From Macquaria australasica (lineage: Eukaryota; Chordata; Actinopteri; Centrarchiformes; Percichthyidae): DNA of 64,000 nt. Both the position numbers and the translations under genes were made by a program. Below the pieces are notes generated by a model. It worked only from the letters and a program-made list of their open reading frames with translations. It had not been told where the DNA came from and did no database searches. Positions 22,640-33,189 of this stretch are shown piece after piece; positions within the stretch are counted from its first letter, which is position 1, and every line of letters starts with the position of its first letter. The DNA lies in the NCBI GenBank assembly GCA_005408345.1, contig SEMN01000123.1, forward strand, positions 868,001 through 932,000, written 5' to 3'.

Positions 22640-23460
22640 TAAAATTGTAAACATTATGGCAACACAATACAGTATCTTCAGGTCATTTATACACAGGAGA
22701 TTAAACAAAAACCAAAAATAGAGAGGGCAGGAAAGATATGGAAGGGAAGCAGAGGGAGGGAGTGATAAGAGGAAGAGGAATAAGAGGAAGAGAGAGACTG
22801 ATAAAGATAAATTATAGCACTAAAGGCCACCCTCTCTTCCACATACATCGTGGGTGTGTGTGTGTGTGTGTTTAATGGAAAGGCCACAGGGCTTTGTCCC
22901 TTATTAAAGTCATTACAAGGACATCTCCTGCCCAGCTCACCACAAAAATCTAAGCACACAGGCTTCTTGTTCATTCTATTGTATGACAAATTACAGCAAC
23001 TGGTGCAGGAGAGAAAGTGATAAGAAAGATGAGAGCGCTCTTATGTAAACACCATTTGCCATTTTACTGAAAACACAACAACATGTGCAGTTAGCTGCTA
23101 ATTCTGTCGTGTTTCAAGATCCACTAGACATTCTTAATCCTGAAACTAACTGACTTTGGTTAGACTTATTAAGATGGATATTTTTGGATGCTAGTGTACA
23201 TAACTCCCACATCCCTGAGGACAGGAGCTGGGTGTCATCAGTGGTACGGGATTGATCGAAAAGGATGAACAGTGTTGGCTGTGGTGATGATGCAGCAGCA
23301 GCATCTTTCAGAGACAGAGTGGGACGTCCCACAGTACCCTGTGTGGATGGACGGGTGGAGCTGACAGTCAATGAGCTTCTGCTCTGCTGCTGTGCACAAC
23401 TTCACCTTCTCAGCTGCAGCTGTATCTGACACACTGCAGGATGTGTGGTAGTGCATTTGA
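22640..23460. other. Unassigned stretch with (TG)n and purine-rich run
   Basis: A purine-rich run spans about 22710-22800 and a TG microsatellite 22854-22871. No gene was recognised. Confidence 0.4.
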
Positions 23461-23590
23461 TGCAGAGGTGTGGACTCAAGTCACATGACTTGAACCCGAG
23501 TCAGTCGAGTTATGAATCTGATGACTGTAGACTCGACTTGACAAAATTCACTTGCAACTCGACTTTGCCTTTAACCTAGGGCATAACCAC
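23461..23590 (+). mobile_element. hAT-like terminal fragment
   Basis: It begins CAGAGGTGTGGACTCAAGTC and continues with GACTCGA/GAGTC words, as in a common teleost hAT-type nonautonomous repeat whose ends start CAGAGGTG. I found no partner end in the following 2 kb, so this is a truncated left end. Confidence 0.45.
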
Positions 23591-23709
23591 GCATTCTTTG
23601 GGGGGGGTCTTGTCCCCCCCAATATTGAGAAACTATATACTGTAGAAAATATGTTAAATATGTCCTCCTTTTATGAACCCTGTCAACAGATCTGTTTCTT
23701 GGTATTTCC

Positions 23710-24583
23710 TACGGAGCCCCGGAGTGGCCATAGAGAGAAAAAATATATATATCGAGGCCACGTTTTACTACATCGAGCACTTGAATGCTATTGCGTGTGC
23801 ACGAGATACAGTTCATTCTCACATTTTGATTAATTCGTTACCACGTTTTGGTTAATTTGTGCACACATCTTAATCCAAGTATAACCACCGTGCGTAAAGA
23901 TGCACACAACTCATTCAACAACACCGTTGGCTATCCCCTAAATACAGAAAAAGAGCTATGTGCCAGCTGTTTATATATTCTCTTTTTTTTCTGAAACATT
24001 CAGTAACTCCACTGTCTATTGTCACTTGTATGCGTAATGAGGCACACATACGAGTTTGCCGAAAAAACCTCAGTCCGTTTTCTGACAACTTGCCAGACAA
24101 TCATAGCTTATTCCAACCTTCTGTCCTGAAGGCATATTAGGGCTAGTTAAAAACAATGCAGATATTAGAGTAAAGGTCCAAGGTTAATGCATGAACATGA
24201 TTAATTTAGCATGTAAGAGAGCAAACCCATAGACAATGGAGTTACTGAATGTTTAAGAAAAAAAGAAAAAGCATGTATAAACAGCTGGCACATAGCTCTT
24301 TTTTTAATTTAGGGAATAGCTAACGGTGTTGTTGAATGAGTTGTGTGCGTCTTTACGCACGGTGGTTATACTTGGATTAAGACGTGCGCACGAATTAACC
24401 AAAATGTGGTAATGAAATGTATCTTGTTCGCACGAATTAGCCAAAATGTGGTAACGAATTAATCAAAACGTGGTAACGAATTGTATCTCGTGCGCATGCA
24501 ATAGCATTTCGAGCGCTCGATGTAGTAAAACGTGGCCTCGAGATATATTTTTTTTCTCTCTATGGCCACTATGGGGCTCCGTA
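23710..24583. mobile_element. Foldback element with long terminal inverted repeats
   Basis: The arms are about 312 bp (23710-24021) and 355 bp (24229-24583), starting TACGGAGCCCC and ending GGGGCTCCGTA. They read alike through GGCCATAGAGAGAAAAAA, CGAGGCCACGTTTTACTAC, AATCCAAGTATAACCACCG and GCTATGTGCCAGCTGTTTAT. Identical ATTTCC hexamers flank the element (23704-23709, 24584-24589). The right arm holds one more copy of a subrepeat (GTTACCACATTTTGGTTAAT-type) than the left. The 207-bp centre has no coding content. Such long arms fit foldback or Mutator-like nonautonomous elements; the superfamily is inferred. Confidence 0.8.
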
Positions 24584-24713
24584 ATTTCCTATCTATTTTC
24601 AATTTATTTTTGTTTTATGGAAACACAAGTGTGTGACCCCCCCGAAAGTGGTTCTCTGCTGTGATGGTAATCTGATGGGTTTTTTAGTTTGCTCAGTCAG
24701 TGGAGGTGAGCAA

Positions 24714-24788
24714 ATGGAGGAGGTAACGTTACCTAAAAAGCTTAGAAAGCAGCACCGGCAGCCGGACATACAAGTTTTTATTCAGACG
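24714..24788 (+). CDS. Possible transposase first exon with splice donor
   Basis: An ATG opens 25 codons (MEEVTLPKKLRKQHRQPDIQ, then VFIQT) and ends exactly at a GTAAGT donor. The K-K-x-R-K-x-x-Q-P-D-I-x-x-F pattern resembles the basic leader of hAT/ZMYM-type transposases, where a conserved D-I-x-x-F-F precedes the zinc finger. No downstream exon was identified before the LINE fragment at 25262. It may equally be a chance open frame. Flanking sequence split by the foldback element would belong to the same element. Confidence 0.3.
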
Positions 24789-25185
24789 GTAAGTTACGAG
24801 CTACCAAAATAGGTACAAAATAAGTAAAAACCAAACAATCTGGAAATAAACAAAACTACAGAACATATTGCCTTATTGTACTTGCATAATGCTAGTGCAG
24901 TGGGTTATTGCTGTAATCAAAACACAGTGCTCCCATTAAGTGAAGGAGGATCGAATGTTTCTTTTTTCCAGGGGATTGTGTGTCTCCATCTGGACAAACA
25001 GGCAGCTGGGACCATCTGCTGCTGCTGCTGACGTGGACAACCTACTCTTCTAAAGGTGCAATTAAGATGACCGTTGCTGCCCCAAAGGCTGTAATATACC
25101 TACAGGACGCTGAGGGCTTGTTGATCAATACCAGAGACTCAGCAATTATTTGTATAACTGCAGACATTTCTCCTTTTCAAAAGAT

Positions 25186-25237
25186 ATTTCCTCATTTGGT
25201 GTTTTGAAGACATCATCAAAACACCAAATGAGGAAAT
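25186..25237. repeat. Perfect 22-bp hairpin
   Basis: Arms at 25186-25207 and 25216-25237 (ATTTCCTCATTTGGTGTTTT plus GA and its exact reverse complement) are separated by 8 bases. It lies just 5' of a truncated LINE and may be an inversion scar or a small palindromic insertion. Confidence 0.9.
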
Positions 25238-25261
25238 GACGACAAAAACGTCTTCCCCCTC

Positions 25262-25830
25262 CAAACACAGGACCCTGATGACAATGTTTTATCGATATTT
25301 TATTGAGTGTGTGCTCATTTTCTCTTTTATCTGCTTGTATCCATCTCTCAAGGTCAAACACAAACATGTACTGAATGAGGTGGTTAATGTCTGTAGCAAA
25401 ATAACTGGCACTGCATAGGAAACTCTGCAGGATCTTTACAAGTTATATAAGAAAGCAGAATCCATCCTGTCTGATTGCTCCCATCCTTTACTTCAACAGT
25501 TTCAGTTTCTACCATCTGGTGCCCTCCTCAGCCTTCCACTAGCTAAAACCAAAAGATTCAAGCCCTCCTTTACACCTGCTGTCGTCTCCCTCCTCAGCTC
25601 CAAGAGGAAAATGTAGCTATTTGCTTAATGACTTAACCTGTGTTGTTATTTATCTTTTTACTTGAGTATTTTTACTGTGTATTTATGTTTTCTGTTCTTA
25701 GTGTTGTATTTATGTGACCTGTGTTTTTATGTTTTATGTGTGCTAAATGTATGCATCCCTCTGCTGCATAACCACTGCCCCACTGGGGAAAAATACAGTT
25801 AATGATTGATTGATTGATTGATTGTTTGAA
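25262..25830 (+). pseudogene. CR1/L2-clade LINE, C-terminal ORF2 fragment
   Basis: The plus strand encodes RTLMTMFYRYFIECVLIFSF, VLNEVVNVCSKITGT, a stop, then LYKKAESILSDCSHPLLQQF, QFLPSGALLSLPLAKTKRFK and PSFTPAVVSLLSS, ending at about 25616. These are the conserved post-palm blocks (F-Y-x-S-F-I-E-S-V-L; K-I-A-G-x; L-P-S-G-R-R-x-R; R-x-K-x-S-F-I-P-A-A) of teleost CR1/Rex1-like LINEs. A 3' UTR of about 180 bp ends in a (GATT)n tail at 25801-25826. It is 5'-truncated, with an internal stop. Confidence 0.75.
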
Positions 25831-26183
25831 ATGAAAGTAAAAATCTTCATGCAGTGTGTTAGTAAGGTGCTGTTCCACCACGAGCCTCCAGAACAGCTTC
25901 AGTGCTCCTCCATGTGAGGAACTCTACTGGAGGGATGAACAGCATTCTTCCAAAACATACTAACTCATTTGGTGTTTAGATGTTGGTGGTCGAACATGTC
26001 GCTCCAAAATCTTCCATAGTCAAGCTTGTACATCCCACTGTCAGTGTCCTCAGTGGTAGCTAGTGGTAGGTGTCATTGTTCTCTGTATTTTTGTTGTTAA
26101 GGTTTTTGCCTTATGTGTAGGTGTGGAAAAAGTCTGCCAAAATAATAATCGGTGACCACTTAAACCTTTAGTTTGAATTTCAG
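25831..26183. other. Unassigned stretch
   Basis: Nothing is recognised here apart from proximity to the LINE tail. Confidence 0.4.
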
Positions 26184-26447
26184 GCCTTGGATGCACGTGG
26201 GAGAAGTTTGCCTTCAGGGCTTTCTGCCAGAAAGGCTTTCTAACATGTAGTTAATATTGTGAAACAATTGCAGTTTGGTTAGGTTTAGGCAGCAAAACCT
26301 ACGTACTGTAGTTCAACGACTTCTTATTTTAACCCAAACTGCTCTTTACTACATCACCTGACTTCCTAATGGCTTTCTTGCAGAAAAGCTTCCTAAAGGC
26401 TGGCAGAAAGCCCTGGAGGTAAACTTCTTCCATGTGCACCTTGGCTC
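26184..26447. mobile_element. Small inverted-repeat (MITE-like) element
   Basis: The left arm (26184-26240) and right arm (26372-26447) read alike in opposite directions through TGGATGCACGTGGGAGAAGT and CAGGGCTTTCTGCCAG, with indels. The 130-bp centre carries GGTTAGGTTTAGGCAGCAAA, a common teleost repeat word. No coding sequence is present. Exact ends and target duplication are not resolved. Confidence 0.5.
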
Positions 26448-27600
26448 CAGTATGTTATATTATATAAACATTGGTCATAGATTCCACATTTGATTAAAAA
26501 CATAGAATTAACAGTGTATAATACACTTTACTGTCATGTTGTAACATTATATTCTGACATTTGAAAATGTAATACTTTTAGTCATTTTTGGAAAATGTGT
26601 GTGATCAAGTAATATAATGTTAACTTGAACTTGGACTTATAACCTCATTACTTTGAACATCTTGGTTACACCCAGGGCTACTACTCTGATCAGTAGTTCT
26701 ACATAATTAGCAGGATATAACGTAGAATGAGCTGTGTGACCTCTACACTGAATATTTCCAGATTTGTGATTTAGTATTCTCAAATGTTATTGTTAATAAT
26801 AATGTAGAGAAGGCAGTGGTGGGTATTACGTGAGGTTGTGAAACATTAAGATAATAAAGAACATATCAAAAACAGCAACAGAGGAGTAAAGAAGTGTAGA
26901 AATACAAGTTCAAAACACTTCTTCTGTCTTGCTCTGGTCTTGCTTATGTAAAAGTGCTAAATATGAAATAGGTGGCTTCCAGCAGCCCCAGGGGGAGTCT
27001 GCAGGTCACATGTAGCAAGGCACAGGTCCTGACTGCCACGACCCCCAGCATCTGCCAGGGCTGCTGCTGGCGGCAGAGACACTGACACTGTTAAGCTATC
27101 TAATAGGAGCACACTGAGCTGCTTTCACATGGGAACCCTCAGCCCTTGACCTTCATCATCTGTTGGGGAGTTCTAGGTTTCAGCTATCCCGTTTCAAAGA
27201 TAAGATCCAGTGCTGAGAACAGATTGGGATCACACTGAAGCTGAGCAAAGACGGCTACTACTATTTTCCTTTTTAGAGCTAATGTTGCCGCTCTTTGAAG
27301 CTTTACAGTCAGTGGAAGTAAAAATGGAAGGTTTGTCCTGAGGATGGCACTAAATAACAGGTCAAATCATCATCAAATGCATATTTGTTCCTCAGGAAAA
27401 GAACTGGCGAATGTCATAGCAATCAGCCATGATATAGTTATATAATAATTACATTACTTTAGAATAATAAAATGTATTTATAAAACAATTTTCTAAAAAA
27501 CATCAACCTGTATTGTTACAATCAACAGCAAAGCAAGCTAGAGAAACTGTAATGTAACAGCTTTGTCTCATAACGTTGCCTTATATTTCTCTTACACAAA
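26448..27600. other. Unassigned stretch
   Basis: AT-rich except for a GC-richer block at about 26980-27130. I see no gene or repeat end that I can support. Confidence 0.4.
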
Positions 27601-27610
27601 ATGAAATTGG

Positions 27611-27689
27611 GTACGGGTGGTGTAATCGGTTATAGGACAGTACATTCTAGAGCAATGCTGAGGCTGCGAGTTCAAGTCTCACCTGCCTG
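27611..27689 (+). other. tRNA-like sequence (tRNA pseudogene or SINE head)
   Basis: An A-box-like TGGTGTAATCGG at 27618 and a B-box-like GAGTTCAAGTC at 27668 have tRNA spacing. A T-arm with 4 of 5 pairs flanks GTTCAAG, and an anticodon-arm-like CATT...AATG stem encloses a 7-base loop CTAGAGC. Acceptor pairing is poor (about 5 of 7 with wobble), so it is not a working tRNA. The TTCTAGA word recalls tRNA-Arg(UCU), while a strict loop reading gives AGA (Ser). A diverged SINE head is as likely as a tRNA pseudogene. Confidence 0.4.
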
Positions 27690-27939
27690 CATGGCATCAT
27701 GTGTTATCGCATACCATTTGCAGCAATTTTACGCACCAGAAGTCTGGATCAGGCAGAGACAGACAATTCGTTTATGGCTGAGGCCTGAATAAAGAGAATC
27801 GCAGTGCTGTAAATGAGAGGCTACAAGGGCTACTTTCTTATGATCTTTTAAAAATCAAGTCAAAATTATTAGTCACATACAGTATCTCTCTCAAATTACA
27901 CGAACTGTCCTCTATTTTGAATAATATATGATGTTTCCG

Positions 27940-28560
27940 CTGCAGGAACTTTCCCAGGGGACCAAGAACTTTTTTCAGGAACTAAACCTGTGTGAACTCT
28001 AGCGTTCGTAGGGTTTGTAGGGGTTGCTGTTGGCCGTTGCTGACTGATCAAACACAGACACTGCGGTTTCTTCAACTTGTTTACCGCTTCATTGACAGAA
28101 CAGGGAAGTACTCTAGTATCAATATTAGGAGGGTCAGATATTTCTTGTTGTTTATTAACATTAAAAATAAAGTGAAGCTTTGTTGTCCTGTTGAAGAGAA
28201 GGAGAGAGAGGACAAATGAGGAGAAAATACGTTATTTTCTGATTGTTTCATGGCGATTACAACTAAAGCAGAAATAAATAACTATCAAACTCTCAGCTGA
28301 TAGTCTGCATTTCTCCGTGTCATTCATTCATTACATCCAACTCAAAGATTAGAGTCACACAACAGTGAATACAAACAGGATGACTATGTGTTGCTGCTTC
28401 CTCATGTGTGAAGATTATGTTGTTTAATCTGCCATGGCTCTAATTCATCTAATCTTCAAGGTTCTTCAGATGTGGTGGAAATGCAGACAGAGACTTTTAG
28501 TTCCTTGTTTAGCTCCTGAGATAATTTCCCCTGGTTTCATAGTTTCTGGAACTTTTTGGT
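27940..28560. mobile_element. Diverged inverted-repeat element
   Basis: The left edge has GCAGGAACTTTCCCAGGGG and CAGGAACTAAACCTG. The right edge in reverse complement has CCAGAAACTATGAAACCAGG and CAGGAGCTAAACAAG. These imperfect terminal repeats match the A-G-G-A-A-C-T-rich ends of a common fish MITE. The interior is AT-rich and noncoding. Confidence 0.45.
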
Positions 28561-29084
28561 CAAAAAGAAGCTATAGATGAGTCAGGAAGGGATAAATAAA
28601 AACGACATTGAAAGACATGTTTTAAATGGTGTCCGTTAAAAATGTGACCAAGAATGAAAACTGATCCTTCCAGGACAACACAGGTGAGGTGGGAAGATGT
28701 GGAGAAGGCCCAATAACCACGGAGAAATGTTTTATATGTGTCTATGCTTCCAAAAAAGTCCCTTCAAGTATGTAAAAAAAGTAAAATAAATAAATTGTTA
28801 CTAAATTGTTACTAAGCTCATATCAAACATGAAATAGAAATAGTTAATCTTCTGGGGAGCATGAACATGCTCAGTTAATTTCACTGCCATCCTTAGGCCC
28901 CACCACCAGTTAGGTGTTAAGTGAAATATGACTTAATACTGCTGTAGAAAGGGTTATTGAAAGAACATATATTAATTTGCTCTGCAGTGATTTTCACCTC
29001 TACAGTATCACTCAGAAGATTAGACCTAACCAAATTGTAACTAAAGAATAAGAAAAATACATCACTTATTGGAATAATATTACA
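28561..29084. other. Unassigned stretch
   Basis: No recognised features. Confidence 0.4.
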
Positions 29085-29795
29085 CGTTCACAACACAAAG
29101 TAGTAACATATTTGGCCCTAAACAGACAGTACACTGTGGCAGACTACCTAACCACAGTAACTGATAAGAAGAAGAGAAAGACATTGACAATGTCTTGACA
29201 GAGTCTGGCAGTAGAGAAGAGCAGACACAGGCAGACCTGGCTGCTCAGAGAGGACAGGTGTGTCATTGTCAGGAGGGAGCTGTAGAGACAGACTTACACT
29301 TCCTAACACAATGTCCAAACTACAGAAACATTAGGCATTGATTCTTTCCAAAATTAGAAAACAAAAATCCCCCAATTCCAAAGTCTGACAGAAAGGGAGA
29401 AATGAGCCTCATTCTGGGGGAAAAGAAAGAATGTGCAGTGTTGGCTGCTAAATATGTCACTTCCTGCCACAACAAGAGAGACAACCAGTACATCTAGACA
29501 GACAGACATTTATAAATACACTTGTACTCATAGTCTATTTACTGCCTTCATCTTCTTTTTTTGTTTTTTGTTTTTATGTTGTTATAGACTAATGGCTGTC
29601 TTGTATTGTCCCCACCAATACTAACTTGAAAACATATATATTATTTTATTAATTTCATCAATTTTATTCTGTTAACTAATATTGTTTTTCACATTTGTTA
29701 ATTTAATTTCTTAACTTTTTTCTTTCATAATTGTAATTGTGCTTTGGCAACACATGTCAAATGTCATGCCAATAAAGCCTTTTGAATCGAATTGT
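29085..29795 (+). pseudogene. LINE 3' fragment (ORF2 C-terminal Cys/His region)
   Basis: The plus strand encodes QYTVADYLTTVTDKKKRK, RHRQTWLLREDRC, then after a frameshift near 29262 CHCQEGAVETDLHFLTQCPN, YRNIRH, a stop, FFPKLENKNPP, SLILGEKKECAVLAAKYVTS and CHNKRDNQYI with a stop at 29494. The C-x2-C...E-T-D-L-H-F-L-T-Q-C block is a C-terminal zinc-knuckle-like motif of a teleost LINE ORF2. The 3' UTR ends GCTTTGGCAACACATGTC and ATGCCAATAAAGCCTTTTGA, a recurrent LINE 3' end in fish. It is heavily 5'-truncated and broken. Confidence 0.75.
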
Positions 29796-30216
29796 ATCCC
29801 TCTGACCATAGGGACCTAAGGATAAACAGGGACCTATAGAAAAACACAAAGGGGTCTAGGGTAGGGAATCTCGAGTACTGCTCAGTTAAGGAATGAAGAC
29901 CCTTTCAAATCCTGCATTTTCTGTTAGATTCAAATTATGGCTATGAGCATCCAGTATACAGACAGTGAACATGTACAGTAAATGGAGCTAAAGCAGCAGA
30001 GAGTAAATGGTTACAGTGTTCCAGTCAGGATCATTGAGGGTCAGTGACCTTGTGCTCAGCAGCAGCTTATGGCCTCTTCAGTGTCAATAAGTGAAGTCCC
30101 AGTTGTTAGCACTGAGTCCACTTAGTCATGTTGGAGACGGCCATATAATACTGATACTGCTGACCCTGTGACTGCATGATGTCTGCCCACTGCCACTGTG
30201 GTGTGCTTCAGTTACC

Positions 30217-30220
<4 letters not shown>
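29796..30220. other. Unassigned stretch
   Basis: No gene was recognised between the LINE tail and the long TG tract. Confidence 0.4.

Positions 30221-30306
<86 letters not shown>
30221..30306. repeat. (TG)43 microsatellite
   Basis: An uninterrupted 86-base TG tract. Open frames that cross it on both strands are artefacts of the repeat. Confidence 0.98.
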
Positions 30307-30308
<2 letters not shown>

Positions 30309-31080
30309 TCTGTATACATATCCACCAGTGGACCTTGGTGTTGTTACACACCAACATGGGACATTTTGGAGGTCCATTGTTGGTCATGCCTTAAACCCTC
30401 TGGAGAATCGATGTCATCTTTAGCCAAGAGGGGATCTGCAGGTGTGTGAGTGTAAAGTTCATACTCTGCACTGCCCGGGTGGGCAGGAGCAGGGATTTTA
30501 ACGACTCACTAACACACAGACAGGTTTTCAGACTATAGTGGGACTATATAACAGGCTCCTTACTGAAGGACCTAGTCTTCTATTATTATCTTTTTGTAAT
30601 AAAATATAAAGGCTTAGCTTTAGTGGATGTCCAAACTAGTTTCAAGCTTCACCCTGTGTTAAAATGAAGGGCAACATAGAAGGCAGGAGAATAAGATCTG
30701 AAATCTAAAAACAAAGAAAAGCAATCAGGATAAAGTTAGAAATAAAAGGGTCAGTAGTAAGTAATATAATTTCTTTTCATTTTAATTAATCACTCACAAC
30801 ACGTCAAACATCAGACTTTCACTAGACCATTTCTGAAATGCTGTCGAACTTCTTCCACGTGAGGCTCTGGAGAAGAAGGGGGAAGTGTTGCTCTTTGAGC
30901 CCCTCTGTAAATGTGAATTGTGTATTTGACTGATTAAAGCTTGGCCACACACTCAAGTCACCTCAACCAGCTCTGAACACACACACACACCACCAAATAA
31001 AATGATATGTACAGTATTGGGAAGAAAGGCTCATGTAGACTAGCTATTTTTATTCTTCATATATTTCAATAACTAAACTT
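30307..31080. other. Unassigned stretch
   Basis: A short CA run lies at 30978-30990. I see nothing else. Confidence 0.4.
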
Positions 31081-31089
31081 ACTTTCTTA

Positions 31090-31330
31090 TTCAAGTGGAA
31101 AATGTTACTTAACTGTATTCAAGTACAATTTTGAGGTACTTGTATTTGAGTTCATTTACTTTCTGCTACTTTATACTTAAAACCCACTACATGTTATCAT
31201 GTTTTTTATCCCACTTCATTTACCTAACAGCTGCAGTGACTGATTACATTGCAAATTAAGAATTTACAAATGAAACACATGATCAGTTCATAAAATGTGA
31301 TGCATTGTTATAGATTCTAATTAAAACGCT
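31090..31330 (+). repeat. Teleost AAGTACT-type repeat, copy 2
   Basis: Contains AGTACAATTTTGAGGTACTT, CTTTCTGCTACTTTATACTT and TAACAGCTGCAGTGACTGAT, parallel to 35430-35670 and antiparallel to 18083-18350. It is a typical nonautonomous fish repeat without coding potential. Confidence 0.6.
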
Positions 31331-31379
31331 GCTTACACGTTAATGCATCTCTAATACAATTCAGTAATATACCACTGTA

Positions 31380-31640
31380 GTGATGGAACAACCGGTTCAT
31401 TTTAGTGTTTTGTTCTTTAAGTCTCGTTCCGTAAAATGAACTACTCTTTTTTCGATTCATTCATTCATTTAGTAGACGAAGGAGGGGGGGCTACTCATTT
31501 CTGTCCTATACTGAGCCTATGTAGCTGTCATGTGAAAAATGAACAAACGACAGACTTGAAGACCCAGTTGAGGGGTGAACTACTCATTTCTGTCCAATAC
31601 TGAGCCTGCGTAGCTTTCACGTGAAAAAATGGTACAGGTA
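31380..31640 (+). repeat. Repeat with 85-bp tandem duplication
   Basis: Two copies of ACTACTCATTTCTGTCC-ATACTGAGCCT followed by GTAGCT-TCA-GTGAAAAA occur at 31490-31545 and 31578-31630, offset about 87 bases. The first part (AACAACCGGTTCATTTTAGT) resembles a common teleost hAT-type repeat. Confidence 0.5.
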
Positions 31641-31915
31641 AATAGTGGTAAAATGGTAAATAGTAAATGGACTTCACTTATATAGCACTTTTTAACCTTA
31701 ATGATTTCCAAAGTGCTTTTTACAGATTGGTCTCATTCATACACCGATGGTGATGGAGCTGCCAATGCAAGGTGCTGGCCTCCATCGGGAGCAACTTAAG
31801 GTTCAGTATCTTGCCCAAGGACACTTCAACATGTGGACAGCAGGAGCCAGGGATCGAACCACCAACCCTGGGATTAATGGATGACATACTCTACCTCCTG
31901 AGCCCTGTGGTAAAT
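31641..31915 (-). mobile_element. LINE/SINE 3'-end-like repeat
   Basis: On the plus strand it begins with degenerate TAAATGG repeats, then ACTTCACTTATATAGCACTTTT, TTGCCCAAGGACACTTCAAC and GGGATCGAACCACCAACCCT. This is a common fish retroposon 3' region. The TAAATGG repeats would be its 3' tail, so it reads on the minus strand. It is not coding. Confidence 0.55.
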
Positions 31916-32013
31916 ATCAGCTGGTTCTATTAAATTATTCTAAATCAAACTAGACACTTACGCACAAAATGTAGGTTTTGAGGTTGACAGAAAAGAACGT
32001 CCACACTTGCAGT

Positions 32014-32677
32014 ATAGAGACAGAGCGCCCACACCGGAGAGGAAAACAATTCATTGCTCTCCATTGACTTTGTATAGCGTGAAGGTGCCTCCTTGTCACT
32101 TCGGCCTGCTAGCAAACAACAGAAACATGCCTAAAAGCTGCTGTGTGGTGGGATGCACTACCAACAGGGTAAAGAACTCAGAACTAAGTTTTTATAAGCT
32201 GCCGAACCCAAAAACTGAGACTTTAAGAAGACAAAAATAGATAGAGACGTGAGGCATCAGCAGGAAGAATGGGAACACTGTGGGATCCTCACACTCAGCC
32301 TTGTTTTTTGTCACTGGTCAGTCAAATATCCAGATGTCAGGTTTAGGCTAACTATATTGCTGTAAGTTCAGCTAAAGCATTTTGACAGTATGCAACTTGT
32401 GTAGTGGAATGTGGCTAAATCACAAAGCTATGCAGTATTATGTTTGGAAGTGCTAACTACAGTAACTTAGCTTGAGAAGAGACACTGAGACAGACCCACC
32501 ACATAAGTTTGTCCTCTCTGGTAGACAGAGGGTGTCACATGCTGAAATCTAATGCTTTTAGCCAGCTACAGGCATTTTGTTAGCGTTTCAGCCCTTGGTT
32601 GCATACTGTGGCACCGATTGCTTCCCCCTCCAGTGGGCGTGGTTTTCAGAGTATGACATGTTGCGCTCTGTCTCTAT
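32014..32677 (+). mobile_element. P-like DNA transposon remnant with THAP exon
   Basis: A perfect 15-bp inverted repeat, ATAGAGACAGAGCGC, occurs at 32014-32028 and in reverse complement at 32663-32677. A THAP-domain start codon lies 100 bp inside the left end. THAP domains are the DNA-binding part of P-element-type transposases, and an internal deletion would explain the 664-bp size. An 8-bp target duplication, expected for P elements, was not seen next to these repeats. The true ends may extend a few bases further out. Confidence 0.6.
32127..32240 (+). pseudogene. THAP-domain N-terminal fragment
   Basis: The peptide starts MPKSCCVVGCTTNR, the C-x2-4-C start of a THAP zinc-binding domain, and continues LSFYKLPNPKTETLRRQK before a TAG stop. 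In the family a tryptophan follows at that spot (R-x-x-W), so a TGG to TAG change is likely. Beyond it a degraded reading continues in another frame (RHQQEEWE and then a region where the late Cys and His of the C2CH motif should be but are not intact). THAP domains bind DNA; this copy lacks the second half of the finger and is dead. Confidence 0.7.
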
Positions 32678-32766
32678 TGGTGCTTAAAGACAGAGGATGA
32701 GTGTGTGCATGTTGTTGCTTTGTCTCCACATGTGCTCTCTAAAGTCAATTTGCCAGGACCTGAAGA

Positions 32767-32767
<1 letters not shown>

Positions 32768-32805
<38 letters not shown>

Positions 32806-32893
32806 ATGGTGCTTTATGATCAGATGTAGCCTATGAACTTTATTATTGATTAGGTTAAGGTCATGCTTAGAGTCTCTCTCTGTGTCTCTAGGC

Positions 32894-32938
<45 letters not shown>

Positions 32939-32952
32939 TACACACACACACA
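32768..32952. repeat. (AC)n and (CT)n microsatellites
   Basis: An AC run at about 32769-32804, a CT run at about 32888-32935 and a short CA run at 32940-32954. Open frames here are repeat artefacts. Confidence 0.9.
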
Positions 32953-33075
32953 CACTAAGCATTAAGACGAGCAGGTTTACTGATGAAATACCTTTTAACC
33001 TCAGTTCATAAGTTATCCATGTGAATATTTAAGCAGCAGCGAGCAACTGTCTCATGCAGAGCAATGACTGTTAAC

Positions 33076-33078
<3 letters not shown>

Positions 33079-33107
<29 letters not shown>
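33079..33107. repeat. (TG)n microsatellite
   Basis: A run of about 14 TG units. Confidence 0.9.
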
Positions 33108-33108
<1 letters not shown>

Positions 33109-33189
33109 TGAGATATAGTGAGAATACTGAGAATATTTCCTATCTCATCATGAGATCAGACACACATCTGTACCTACTTCTACTTTAAT

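Noticed and set aside
27611..27689. Functional tRNA gene
   Set aside because: Acceptor-stem pairing is poor and the anticodon is ambiguous; kept only as a tRNA-like sequence.
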